DNA from: Prolixibacteraceae bacterium
GTDB taxonomy: Bacteria > Bacteroidota > Bacteroidia > Bacteroidales > Prolixibacteraceae
NCBI GenBank assembly: GCA_019163175.1
Contig: JAFLKN010000066.1
Location: 1-36,387, forward strand
Direction of reading: 5' to 3'
DNA length: 36,387 nucleotides
The notes under the pieces were generated by a model. The model was not told where the DNA came from and did no database searches. It saw only the letters and a list, made by a program, of their open reading frames with translations. Numbering within the stretch: the first letter of the stretch is position 1; each line of letters opens with the position of its first letter. Position numbers and translations under genes: made by a program. Below are positions 1 to 8,707 of the stretch, one piece after another.

Positions 1-191
1 AGGCTGGTATTTTTTATTTCAGGCTTAATGCAAATTATTTTAGTTTACCCCTTTGTTAGTGATGGCAAGGGGGTTTTTGTTTTCCTTGGAGTATGGAGGG
101 ATATTGACTATTGATCTTTTCGAAGGATGACTTATAAGCTTACATCGTTTATTTTCTAACTTTGGATTATCCAACTTAAAAACCTATTCAA
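1..191. other. Upstream non-coding stretch
   Basis: AT-rich leader before the first gene. I see no convincing coding frame, RNA gene or clear terminator here. The only recognisable element is a Bacteroidota-type -7 box near its right end, listed separately. The 3' end of an upstream gene may lie just outside the window. Confidence 0.4.
157..164 (+). promoter_or_regulatory. Candidate -7 promoter box of the first operon
   Basis: TAACTTTG matches the Bacteroidota primary-sigma -7 consensus TAnnTTTG and lies 27 bp before the ATG at 192. No clear TTG -33 box is visible at the usual 19-21 bp spacing, so this is a partial match. It would give a leader of about 20 nt for the aldo-keto reductase gene and the genes behind it. 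Confidence 0.4.
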
Positions 192-1199
192 ATGGAAAAT
201 CCAAACTTCTCACGCCGGAAATTTATAAAAGGTACAGGGTTATTGGTGGCTGGTACCGGATTGTTACCTTCCTGTACTATATTCCGGATGTCCGGATCAA
301 GTACGGCTTACGATGCCAAAGGTCTGCCAACTGCTATACTGGGCAGTACCGGGGTTCGAATCCCACGCATTGCCATTGGGCTGGGGAGCCGTTTCTGCAC
401 CATCGAAAAAGCAGAAGATGCATACAATTTACTAACCTTTGCGCTCGATAACGGACTTTATTATTGGGACACAGCCTGGGCTTACGAAAATAAAAAACTT
501 GGATTTAACAGCGAGGAACGACTTGGTGAAGTGGTTGGAACCCGTCGAAACGAAATTTTCCTTTCGACCAAAGTGACGAGCCGGGATCCGGATGAAGCTA
601 TGCGCCAGATTGAAAGTAGCCTGAAGCGCCTGAAAACCGATCATCTGGATATGCTTAAAATTCACGATGTGCAGACAGTTGCTGATGTAGCAAAACTGAG
701 CGAAAAGGGCAATCTGATCGACATGTTGGTTCGGCTGAAAGAGCAGAAAATCACCCGTTTTATTGGTTTTTCAGGACACACGGAAGCTGCTGCTTTGAAA
801 GCAATGGCCGAAAAGGGAGTTTTCGACAGCATGTTAATGGCCATGAACCATTACAACCAGGCCACCAATCCGCAGAAAAGATTGGAGTTGGCGATTCCTG
901 CTGCCAAAGAAAATGGCATGGGCGTGATGTTGATGAAAATTATTAGACCACGCGAGACGATCAAAACACTCGACCCTAAAGACTTGGTCCGGTATGGCTT
1001 GTCGCTTAAAGGGCCTGATGGAATTGTTCTGGGTATGGATAGTTTGGAAGTCGTGAAATCGAACCTCGAAATTCTCCGGAACTTTAAACCAATGGATGAG
1101 GCTAAAATGAACGAAATGGCGATGCAACTAACACCTTTCTACAACCATGAAAACCTGCCGTGGATGCAGCAAGGCTATTGCGACGGAAACTGGGTCTAG
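192..1199 (+). CDS. Aldo/keto reductase, Tat-exported putative lipoprotein
   Basis: 335-residue aldo/keto reductase, a NAD(P)H-dependent carbonyl/alcohol oxidoreductase with a TIM-barrel fold. The family tetrad is visible as D93, Y98 (DTAWAYE), K127 (LSTKV) and H158 (KIHDV). The N-terminus carries a twin-arginine motif (SRRKFIKG, residues 8-15), a hydrophobic stretch and a lipobox-like LPSC ending at C28. This suggests folded export by Tat with its cofactor, then lipidation in the periplasm. It is the first of four genes on this strand with gaps of only 36-68 bp, so it is probably co-transcribed with the VOC, deacetylase-fusion and GH2 genes. The substrate is unknown; a sugar-derived carbonyl would fit the neighbourhood but is inference. 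The family call is firm, localisation less so. Confidence 0.88.
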   Translation: MENPNFSRRKFIKGTGLLVAGTGLLPSCTIFRMSGSSTAYDAKGLPTAILGSTGVRIPRIAIGLGSRFCTIEKAEDAYNLLTFALDNGLYYWDTAWAYENKKLGFNSEERLGEVVGTRRNEIFLSTKVTSRDPDEAMRQIESSLKRLKTDHLDMLKIHDVQTVADVAKLSEKGNLIDMLVRLKEQKITRFIGFSGHTEAAALKAMAEKGVFDSMLMAMNHYNQATNPQKRLELAIPAAKENGMGVMLMKIIRPRETIKTLDPKDLVRYGLSLKGPDGIVLGMDSLEVVKSNLEILRNFKPMDEAKMNEMAMQLTPFYNHENLPWMQQGYCDGNWV

Positions 1200-1267
1200 T
1201 CTACTTTTTTAAGTTGCATTCAAAGAAATTTTTCTTAGTCATTTGTGAATAATTAATCTGAATATTT

Positions 1268-1690
1268 ATGAAGAATCAAGTTTCTAATCTGATAAACCAC
1301 ATTCAGCACATTGGAATTCCGGTAACAAATGTTGCTGTTTCCGAAGCATTTTACAGTCAATTGGGCTTTCAAAATGTGATGCAGTCGCCTTTTAAAGAAG
1401 ATAGCGAAACAGGAACGTGTGTCATGATGAAAAACAAAAGTATAATCATTGAATTGTATGAGCTACCTGCACATAAGCTAAACGATATTCGCGCTCGTAA
1501 AGATGGACATATCGATCATATTACCTTCGATGTGGATGATATTGATCTTGCTTTTGCAGCTTTGCAGAATGCTTCTTTTCAAATTATGGAAGAAGAGCCA
1601 GTGTTCCTTCCTTTCTGGCAAAGTGGGTGTAAATATTTCAATATTTTGGGGCCTGATGGCGAACGGTTGGAGTTCAATCAGATTCTTTAA
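1268..1690 (+). CDS. VOC superfamily protein (glyoxalase/dioxygenase fold)
   Basis: 140-residue single-unit protein of the vicinal oxygen chelate superfamily, with two beta-alpha-beta-beta-beta modules. The four positions that usually bind metal are present: H14 (HIQHIGIPV), E62 (IIIELYE), H84 (HIDHITFDV) and E135 (GERLEFNQ). This H/E/H/E set is typical of glyoxalase I-like lyases, but related proteins act as epimerases, dioxygenases or resistance proteins, so the reaction cannot be named. There is no signal peptide, so it should be cytoplasmic. It lies 68 bp after the aldo/keto reductase gene and 36 bp before the deacetylase fusion gene and probably shares their transcript. A second frame from 1503 to 1730 overlaps it and is a shadow. 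Confidence 0.82.
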   Translation: MKNQVSNLINHIQHIGIPVTNVAVSEAFYSQLGFQNVMQSPFKEDSETGTCVMMKNKSIIIELYELPAHKLNDIRARKDGHIDHITFDVDDIDLAFAALQNASFQIMEEEPVFLPFWQSGCKYFNILGPDGERLEFNQIL

Positions 1691-1726
1691 AGCAAAAGAC
1701 CTTAAACCTAAACTAAATCCTAAATC

Positions 1727-3556
1727 ATGAAGAAAATATTACTCCTGCTCGTATTGTGTCTGTACTTATTTGCTGCCCGGTCACAACAAAAATCAAATCC
1801 ACGTTTAATTGTCCGTGGCGATGACATGGGCTCTTCGCAGTCGAGCAATCTGGCCAGCATGGACACCTACAAAAATGGAATCGAAACCTCCATCGAAGTT
1901 ATGGTTGTTGCACCCTGGTTTCCTGAAGCTGCACGGCTGCTTAGAGAAAATCCGGGAATTGACGTAGGTTTGCACCTGACTATCACAAGCGAATGGGACA
2001 ACATCAAATGGCGGCCACTCACAGTTTGTCCAGACCTGACAGATCGAAATGGCTATTTTTTACCCATGATGGGAGCAAATCCGAACTATCCGGGACTTGC
2101 AATAACCGAGAATAAATGGAAGTTGGAAGAGATCGAGAAGGAGTTTCGGGCTCAGATTGAAATGGCCTTGAAGAATGTTCCTCATGTTAGTCACATGTCG
2201 GGGCACATGGGTTCATCAGGATTTGATAAAAAAGTAGCTGAATTAACCCGTCGTCTGGCTGCTGAATACAATTTGGCCGATGTTAGTACCAATCCAAAAG
2301 CCGATTTCGGAATTTTGGGTGTTGGTTACAATGGCTCTTCCAAAACTTTTGCTGAAAAGGAAACCAGTTTTATTCAAATGCTGAACAAACTCGAAGCAGG
2401 AAAAACTTATGTGTTTGTCGATCATCCGGCTTTAGACAATGTTGAAATGCAGGCTGTCCATCATATTGGTTACGAAAATGTGGCAACTGACCGCCAGGGA
2501 GTAACCGATCTTTTTAAAAGCGATAAAGTAAAAGCGGCCATTCAGGCAAAAGACATTAAGCTGATCAGTTATAACGATGCGACCAAAGCTTTGCCCCGCA
2601 GCACTCCGGAAGCCGAAAATATTAATCCGGAAGGCATTAGCAATTATTTCAAAGCAGTTAAGGAAAGCGGTCAGGATTTACACAGTCTGATGATTTTGCG
2701 TCATGGAAAGGTTGTTGCAGAACAATGGTTTGGCGATAATGCTGCCAACAAAAATCATGTGATGCATTCGGTAAGTAAAACCTATACAGCTACTGCCATT
2801 GGCTTTTGTGTTGCTGAAAACCGGCTGAAAGTAACCGACAAAGTCACCACTTTTTTCCCAAACGATTTGCCGGCAACTGTTTCTCCCAATTTGGCTGAAT
2901 TGCAAATTCGCGATTTGCTGACGATGTCGGTTGGACACAATGTTGATCCAACAGGAAAAATACGAACTCAGGACGGAAGTTGGGAGAAAATGTTTTTAGC
3001 ATTGCCCATCGAGCATAAACCCGGAACCAAATTCGTTTACAACAGTTTGGCCACCTATGTGCTTTCGGCCATTGTTCAGAAAGTTACTGGTGAAAAGGTG
3101 ATCGATTATTTGTATCCTCGCCTGTTTCGCCCGTTGGGTATTGTTGGTGCGAAATGGGAAGTCAGTCCAACAGGTATCAATACGGGAGGTTGGGGATTGT
3201 ATATTAAAACGGAAGATATGGCGAAAATGGGGCAGTTTATGCTTCAAAAAGGCAAATGGAACGGCAAGCAATTGTTGCCAACAGCTTGGTTCGATGAAGC
3301 AACTGCTGCACATATTACGCAACCACCTGTTTGGTTTCCGGCTGGTGGAGATGTAAAAGACAGCGATTGGGTACAAGGATATGGTTATCAGCTTTGGCGA
3401 TGCCGGCACAATGCTTTTCGCGCTGATGGTGCCAATGGCCAATTCATTATTGTTCTGCCCGAAAAAGATGCCGTAATTGTTACTACAGCAAACATTACCG
3501 ATATGCAGAGCGAGATTAACCTGATATGGAACCATCTGCTTCCGGCATTGAAATAA
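1727..3556 (+). CDS. YdjC/ChbG-like deacetylase fused to a beta-lactamase-like serine hydrolase
   Basis: 609 residues with two catalytic domains behind a signal peptide (about 1-20, ending in AARSQ). Residues about 25-290 resemble the YdjC/ChbG carbohydrate deacetylase family: RGDDMG with D32-D33, GLHLT with H83, and HVSHMSGH with H156 and H160 as likely metal and catalytic residues. Residues about 305-609 resemble class C beta-lactamase/6-aminohexanoate-dimer-hydrolase-type esterases: the S-x-x-K motif is S348-V-S-K351, the tyrosine motif is Y438-N-S, and the third motif takes the G-x-x-G-Q form (GANGQ, 568-572). No stop or frameshift separates the halves. ChbG removes N-acetyl groups from chito-oligosaccharides; the second half could be an esterase, amidase or peptidase. 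Substrates are inferred to be extracytoplasmic acylated glycans. It is followed 37 bp later by the GH2 gene. Confidence 0.85.
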   Translation: MKKILLLLVLCLYLFAARSQQKSNPRLIVRGDDMGSSQSSNLASMDTYKNGIETSIEVMVVAPWFPEAARLLRENPGIDVGLHLTITSEWDNIKWRPLTVCPDLTDRNGYFLPMMGANPNYPGLAITENKWKLEEIEKEFRAQIEMALKNVPHVSHMSGHMGSSGFDKKVAELTRRLAAEYNLADVSTNPKADFGILGVGYNGSSKTFAEKETSFIQMLNKLEAGKTYVFVDHPALDNVEMQAVHHIGYENVATDRQGVTDLFKSDKVKAAIQAKDIKLISYNDATKALPRSTPEAENINPEGISNYFKAVKESGQDLHSLMILRHGKVVAEQWFGDNAANKNHVMHSVSKTYTATAIGFCVAENRLKVTDKVTTFFPNDLPATVSPNLAELQIRDLLTMSVGHNVDPTGKIRTQDGSWEKMFLALPIEHKPGTKFVYNSLATYVLSAIVQKVTGEKVIDYLYPRLFRPLGIVGAKWEVSPTGINTGGWGLYIKTEDMAKMGQFMLQKGKWNGKQLLPTAWFDEATAAHITQPPVWFPAGGDVKDSDWVQGYGYQLWRCRHNAFRADGANGQFIIVLPEKDAVIVTTANITDMQSEINLIWNHLLPALK

Positions 3557-3593
3557 CAGATTATGCGTGTGTTAAACCAATAACTATCCAACC

Positions 3594-5837
3594 ATGAGAA
3601 CCTTTTTTATTTATATCCTCCTTTGTTTTTCATTTCTGGCAAATGCAGCGAATGACGAATCACGAACTACCATCAATCTAAACGGAACCTGGCAATTTGA
3701 TCAAACAACCACCGCTTTTCCTCCGGCGAAATTTACACGAACTATTCCCGTTCCCGGATTGGTGCATTTGGCTAGTCCGAAAATTGACGACTATAACAAA
3801 TTCTTCAAACGGGATGATCAGGTTGAAGCAAAAGACCAGCACAACCTTTATAATATCGATTACACACCGCGCTATAGCTGGTACCGGAAATCGGTTTTTG
3901 TGGCGAAAGAATTGGAGGGAAAAGAGGCCATGATTGCGATCAAAAAGAGCCAGTATGTTACTCAGGTCTTTGTGAATGGCATAGATATGGGCACTTCGAT
4001 GGCCTGCTATACGCCCGTTGAATTTCCAATTTCCAAGGCACTGAAATTTGGTGCAGAAAATGAAATCCTGATCAAAGTGGGCGATCGGGTTTGGCTTCCT
4101 TCTGAAGCTGCCGGAGGAACGGACAAAGAAAAGGAGCATTACCTACCCGGAATTTGGGACGATGTTTTGCTCTCGTTTACCGGAAATGTTCGCGTGAACC
4201 GTTTGCTGGTTTTGCCATCGGTAGCAGGAAAGAAAGTGTCGGTGAAAGCGCAAATCCGTAATTTCAAACCAGCCCAGATTTTCTATGGCGATGCCATGAG
4301 CGATTCGGTTACACTGGATATTTTGATTGCCGAAAAACTCACTGGTAAAGTAGTTGCCAGCAAAAGCGGACGATTCGCTGCCAAACGCGATAATCTTTCA
4401 GAAGCAATGCTTGAAATTCCATTATCCAAATTCACGAACTGGACTCCCGATAAACCTTTTTTGTATGTGGCCAAAGCAACGCTGAAAACTGACAAAGGTA
4501 CTTCCGACGAAATGGGCAAACAGTTCGGGATGCGTGACTTTACCCGTAAAGGCAAATTCTTTTACCTAAATGGCGAGAAAATTATTCTACGCGGAACCAA
4601 CGTTACACTTCAGCGATTTTTTGAAGATCCCGATTGTAGCAACCTGGTTTGGGACAAGGAATGGGTGAAGAAACTGCTTGTTGATTATCCAAAGCAATTG
4701 AACTGGAATATGATGCGCATTTGTGTGGGGATTGCTCCTGATTTCTGGTACGACATTGCTGACGAATACGGACTGTTATTTCAGAACGAATGGCTGTACT
4801 GGCAAAATCATGGTTGGGACCAGCAAATCAGAAAAGAATATAACGACTGGGTATGGACGGATGGCAATCATCCGAGTATTGCTATTTGGGATGCCATTAA
4901 CGAAAACTGGGACGATTACATCGGAAATGTTTTGATTCCTGATTTGAAAAAGCTTGATCCAACCCGTGTTTGGGATGCCGGATACATGACTGGCGATCAG
5001 ATGACTCAGGACGAAATGGACGAACCACATCCGTATCAGGGTGTCGTAAATTGGATTCAACCGGGAGCAAATCGAGACATTTATCCTTTGGGAAACCTCG
5101 ACTTTAACCCTGAAATTATGCAGAATATTAACAATTCCGGAACTGCTCAATTGGTCAACGAATACGGATGGATTTGGCTTTGGAGAAATGGTTCGCCAAG
5201 CAAACTCACGGTGGAAGTTTTCGAACATTATCTCGGGAAGAATTCGTCACCCGAACAAAATATCGATTTTCAGGCTTACTGGATGCAGCTCGAGACCGAA
5301 TGGCTACGCAGCAATCCGAACATTGCCGGAGTGCTTGCTTTCTGTTATCTGGCCAACAATTACGGCTATACCGGCGACTGGTTTGCCGGAAACATCAAAG
5401 ACCTGAAACCTACGCCTACACTCGATTGGTTTCAACATGCCTTTGCACCGGCCGGAACATTTATCAACCTCACCGATGAGCGATATGTCCGCCTTTCGAA
5501 ACCCCACCAACCCGGTTCAACGCTTTTGTTTAATTTGGCAGGTGTCAATAATCTGAATAAAACGGCAAATGGCTCGGTAAAAGTGAAACTCCTCAATGCC
5601 AAAGGACAAACCACTTCGGAACAGAATTTTCAGGTAAAACTCGAGTCATTTGTTCGGACTGAGCTTCCGGTTTCGATGGTTCTACCTTCTGAAGCTGGTG
5701 GTTATACATTGGTGGCCGAATTCACTCCTGAAAATGGAAAAACCGTCGTCAGCCGTCGGTTCCTGAAAGTTGGTCAGGTTGGTAATTTTTCATTTTTCGA
5801 ACCCGATGCCAAAGTGAATTGGAAAAATCAGAATTGA
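3594..5837 (+). CDS. Glycoside hydrolase family 2 protein
   Basis: 747-residue secreted GH2 enzyme, with the family typically acting as beta-galactosidase, beta-mannosidase or beta-glucuronidase. A signal peptide covers about residues 1-18. Then come a jelly-roll sugar-binding domain (about 25-200, with WYRKSVFV and VFVNG), an immunoglobulin-like domain (about 200-315) and the TIM barrel from about 317 (FYLNGEKIILRG). The acid/base is E437 in AINENW and the likely nucleophile is E523 in VNEYGW. The C-terminal 130 residues form an additional beta-sandwich. The specificity cannot be read from sequence. It is the last gene of the plus-strand group, and its stop codon overlaps the 3' end of the convergent TonB-dependent receptor gene by 10 bp. 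Confidence 0.9.
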   Translation: MRTFFIYILLCFSFLANAANDESRTTINLNGTWQFDQTTTAFPPAKFTRTIPVPGLVHLASPKIDDYNKFFKRDDQVEAKDQHNLYNIDYTPRYSWYRKSVFVAKELEGKEAMIAIKKSQYVTQVFVNGIDMGTSMACYTPVEFPISKALKFGAENEILIKVGDRVWLPSEAAGGTDKEKEHYLPGIWDDVLLSFTGNVRVNRLLVLPSVAGKKVSVKAQIRNFKPAQIFYGDAMSDSVTLDILIAEKLTGKVVASKSGRFAAKRDNLSEAMLEIPLSKFTNWTPDKPFLYVAKATLKTDKGTSDEMGKQFGMRDFTRKGKFFYLNGEKIILRGTNVTLQRFFEDPDCSNLVWDKEWVKKLLVDYPKQLNWNMMRICVGIAPDFWYDIADEYGLLFQNEWLYWQNHGWDQQIRKEYNDWVWTDGNHPSIAIWDAINENWDDYIGNVLIPDLKKLDPTRVWDAGYMTGDQMTQDEMDEPHPYQGVVNWIQPGANRDIYPLGNLDFNPEIMQNINNSGTAQLVNEYGWIWLWRNGSPSKLTVEVFEHYLGKNSSPEQNIDFQAYWMQLETEWLRSNPNIAGVLAFCYLANNYGYTGDWFAGNIKDLKPTPTLDWFQHAFAPAGTFINLTDERYVRLSKPHQPGSTLLFNLAGVNNLNKTANGSVKVKLLNAKGQTTSEQNFQVKLESFVRTELPVSMVLPSEAGGYTLVAEFTPENGKTVVSRRFLKVGQVGNFSFFEPDAKVNWKNQN

Positions 5838-8557
5838 AATTTCAGCCCAACAAACCAGGTTCTTCCCATGCCGTAATAAACCTGGTTACTGGTATAGTTC
5901 GGGTTTCCTTCCGGTATATTGGTGGCAGACTGCTCTATATACTCACTGTCGAGTAGATTATTCCCACCAAAAATGAAATTTAGGTGTTGCGATTTGCCTA
6001 CTTTCAGTAAATAATTCCCGCTAACACCTAACAGTTGATAGGCAGGCAATTGCCATTGTTTAAAGTCTTTCCGGTCGGTTAAGTTTTCAAAGTCGGACAG
6101 ACCAAACGGTGCAAAAATACGGTCAGCGCGGTAATAGTTTATTCTCATATAAAAATTGTGTGCCCATCGGTAATCTACTTCCGCAAAGAGGCTCATCTGG
6201 GGCGCATTTGCAACCGGAATATTTTTAATTAGTAATTCTTTGGAGTTAGTTGTCTGCAATTCGTTTAGCAGTCGGGCAGTTGCGTCAGCACTGTATTTCC
6301 AGTCGCCATAAGAACCATTCAGATTAAGCTGTAAATTTTTGGTCAGTTTGTACGACGATTTCAGCTCAATGCCTTGATGAATTTCCTGCAACCCGTCGAT
6401 CATACCTAAAATATATCCGGTTGAAAGATTTGATTTTCTGATTTCGGAGCGATTGTTTATTGAGGACCAGTAAGCCAACGCTTCCACTTTAAGTCTCCGG
6501 CTAAAAATAGTATAGCCTGCTTCAGCATCGAATACTTGTTCGTTGTTTGCATAAGGATTGTTCCAATTGGTTCCGGCAGGAAAAAGACTGGCAAACAAAG
6601 GCTGATACGAACCATAACTTGTTTGTAAATGGATGGAGTGGTATTTCCAGAAGTTAAACCGGATGCCTGTTTGAGCATGTCCGCCTGGCATAAGCACAGA
6701 CTTTGCCTGCCGTTCAGGATCAGTAGTGGTATAATTAAAATGGTTAGTTCGCTGCATTGTTTGTACGGATGCCGATCCTCCTATATCCCAAATAAATCTT
6801 GCTGTTTGGTACTTTAAGCGCATGGAAAGTCCTCCGGTCTGAATGCCGGATTCGTAGAAATAACCAACCTTTTCAGCGGAATTAAAGGCTGGAAAGAAAC
6901 CGGAATTAAACAAGTTTTCAGCCTGATAACCTTCAGGTCGGTTAATGTCAGAAAAACTGGAATAATTATCGGCTCCAAGTAAATCGTGAACCGAGCCAAA
7001 ATGCTTGGCTTGATAGCTTTCCAGATTAAAACTGCCACTCAAATCTAATTTTTTGCTGAAGTTGTGGGTAATTACAGATCGGAGACCAAACCGGTTTTCA
7101 CTATTTGTTGCAGCTAAAGTTGTTATTCCTGAGTTTTCAGTATTGACAAATTTTCCATCAGGAGCTGCGATTCGGTTGGTTCCCATTTCCTGAACTGCCA
7201 AGCCCTTATTCCAATCGATAGTTTTACCGAATGAAACTTGTCCGGCAGAATCCCGAGGCACATTTTCTATTCCCAGATTGTTGAATGAACCACTCGGAAA
7301 AAGCTGAGCCGAGCGATTAAATTGAGCAAATAATTGTGTTGTGATGTGTGTTTTTATCCGTGGTTGCCAGAAATGTGTCAGGCTGACCATCGGACTTCTA
7401 GCAAAATTGGTACTCCACGAAACCGGCTTTTTATCAAGGGTTCCCCAATCCGGATTGTATTTTGGTCCGTAAAGATTGTAAGCACCAATCGAATCCGAAA
7501 AATTGCGGTCGTGCTGCTGCATAACTCCATTAAAACTCAATGCAAGCGTGTGAAAGTGGTTAATTTCTTTCTGTACATTCAGAAAAATACTGTACTGCTC
7601 AAAGGCCGAATTTTGTGTCAGTCCGTTTCCTGAAGTTCGTGAGATATGAATTGTTGAAGCCAGCTTTTTCCTTGAAAGACCCGAATAAACTGTTGCTGAA
7701 GTTTTCAGGAACCCTTGGTTGCCATAAATTGCTGAAATTTCGGCACCTGATTTTTCTTGTGGTACCAGCGAAAGTACATTGACCAAACCTCCCGATTGAA
7801 TCTGACTTTGCAGATTCCCGCTCTGCCCGGAAGTAATCTGAATATTTTGAGCCCAGTCAGTTAAGCCCGAGAGCATGGGTGAACCGACCTTGCCAGTTTC
7901 AGGGTTATTTAGTACTATGCCGTCAAGTGTATAACTTGTTTTTGCAGGATCGTTTCCGCGGAACCCAATTTCGGAATCGTTAAAACCGCTGCCATTGGCA
8001 TAAAAGCTGACTGATGGAATTGTACGAAGCAGCTCGTTAAATTCCTGATTTCCGCTTTGCTCTCTAACTTTCCAGTAGGAGAAATCTTCCATAGTCTGAG
8101 GAAATTTCGCTTTGTTTTCGTACGATGTGAGTCGGCGTTGCATCGCACGGCCGACTGCATTGGCCTTTAGCTTTACGATGAACATGGGTGTTGAAATTCC
8201 TGCAGAAACTGACATGTTGTATTTCTTTCCAAAGTATCCCGGATGGTTAACCTCTAACAAATAGTCGCCTCCAACCAGTTTTATGGCATATTTCCCTTGT
8301 TGGTCAGTCAACACGCTGATTAAAGTTCCGGGGATTGTGACCACTGCTTTTTCAATCGGTTCGCCAAATTCATCATCAACAACAAATCCGGAGAGTAAGC
8401 CTATTTTTGGGTTGGCCTGTTTTTCCTTAACCTTCTTTTCGCGAGCGATTCCATATCCTGAGCTCAGTATAAAAAGTACGAATAGAAGTAGTGTTGTTCT
8501 GATGATTCTACTTTCCTGAATGTAAGTGTATAGGTCTGATTTTTTCAAGGTTTTCAT
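5828..8557 (-). CDS. TonB-dependent outer-membrane receptor, stand-alone
   Basis: About 909 residues from the preferred start. The upstream in-frame ATG at 8605 would add 16 polar residues; the ATG at 8557 (MKTLKKSDLY) is a better start for a signal peptide, whose hydrophobic core is TTLLLFVLFILSSGYG. After the signal comes a carboxypeptidase regulatory-like beta-sandwich (GFVVDDEFGEPIEKA onward), then a plug domain (from about SYWKVREQSG through the IGFRGNDP and YTLDGI motifs), then a long beta-barrel ending in a terminal aromatic residue (GLKFQF). There is no STN domain and no susD partner next to it, so it is not a classical SusC. The likely role is uptake of a scarce ligand across the outer membrane, ligand unknown. 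A hairpin at 8647-8679 separates it from the hydrolase gene behind it. Confidence 0.9.
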   Translation of the reverse strand: MKTLKKSDLYTYIQESRIIRTTLLLFVLFILSSGYGIAREKKVKEKQANPKIGLLSGFVVDDEFGEPIEKAVVTIPGTLISVLTDQQGKYAIKLVGGDYLLEVNHPGYFGKKYNMSVSAGISTPMFIVKLKANAVGRAMQRRLTSYENKAKFPQTMEDFSYWKVREQSGNQEFNELLRTIPSVSFYANGSGFNDSEIGFRGNDPAKTSYTLDGIVLNNPETGKVGSPMLSGLTDWAQNIQITSGQSGNLQSQIQSGGLVNVLSLVPQEKSGAEISAIYGNQGFLKTSATVYSGLSRKKLASTIHISRTSGNGLTQNSAFEQYSIFLNVQKEINHFHTLALSFNGVMQQHDRNFSDSIGAYNLYGPKYNPDWGTLDKKPVSWSTNFARSPMVSLTHFWQPRIKTHITTQLFAQFNRSAQLFPSGSFNNLGIENVPRDSAGQVSFGKTIDWNKGLAVQEMGTNRIAAPDGKFVNTENSGITTLAATNSENRFGLRSVITHNFSKKLDLSGSFNLESYQAKHFGSVHDLLGADNYSSFSDINRPEGYQAENLFNSGFFPAFNSAEKVGYFYESGIQTGGLSMRLKYQTARFIWDIGGSASVQTMQRTNHFNYTTTDPERQAKSVLMPGGHAQTGIRFNFWKYHSIHLQTSYGSYQPLFASLFPAGTNWNNPYANNEQVFDAEAGYTIFSRRLKVEALAYWSSINNRSEIRKSNLSTGYILGMIDGLQEIHQGIELKSSYKLTKNLQLNLNGSYGDWKYSADATARLLNELQTTNSKELLIKNIPVANAPQMSLFAEVDYRWAHNFYMRINYYRADRIFAPFGLSDFENLTDRKDFKQWQLPAYQLLGVSGNYLLKVGKSQHLNFIFGGNNLLDSEYIEQSATNIPEGNPNYTSNQVYYGMGRTWFVGLKFQF

Positions 8558-8646
8558 GTTTTCTGAATTGTCTTGTGCATCTATTCCGTCTTTACCGCAA
8601 TACACCCTAATCTGATCAGAGAAAAGATGCTTCTTTTTTTTAAACG

Positions 8647-8679
8647 CAGAAGTCAGGATATTAAGTATCCTGACTTCTG
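8647..8679 (-). terminator. Long perfect hairpin after the 8708-10708 gene
   Basis: Perfect 14-bp inverted repeat (CAGAAGTCAGGATA and its complement) around a 5-nt loop, 28 bp past the stop codon of the minus-strand hydrolase gene. On the minus strand the stem is followed by GCGTTT and then A residues, so the U-tract is poor. It is probably a transcript end or 3' stabilising stem. Confidence 0.6.
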
Positions 8680-8707
8680 AATTACCGATGATTTAACTTT
8701 GAATTTT

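Noticed and set aside
2996-3535. Long minus-strand frame (179 codons) inside the deacetylase/beta-lactamase-like gene
   Set aside because: It is antisense to well-conserved catalytic motifs and its translation has no recognisable domain or signal.
4776-5228. Minus-strand frame (150 codons) inside the GH2 gene
   Set aside because: It is antisense to the GH2 catalytic residues and has no protein features of its own.
8558-8605. Upstream ATG at 8605 for the TonB-dependent receptor
   Set aside because: It adds a polar 16-residue stretch before a normal signal peptide; the ATG at 8557 is the better start.
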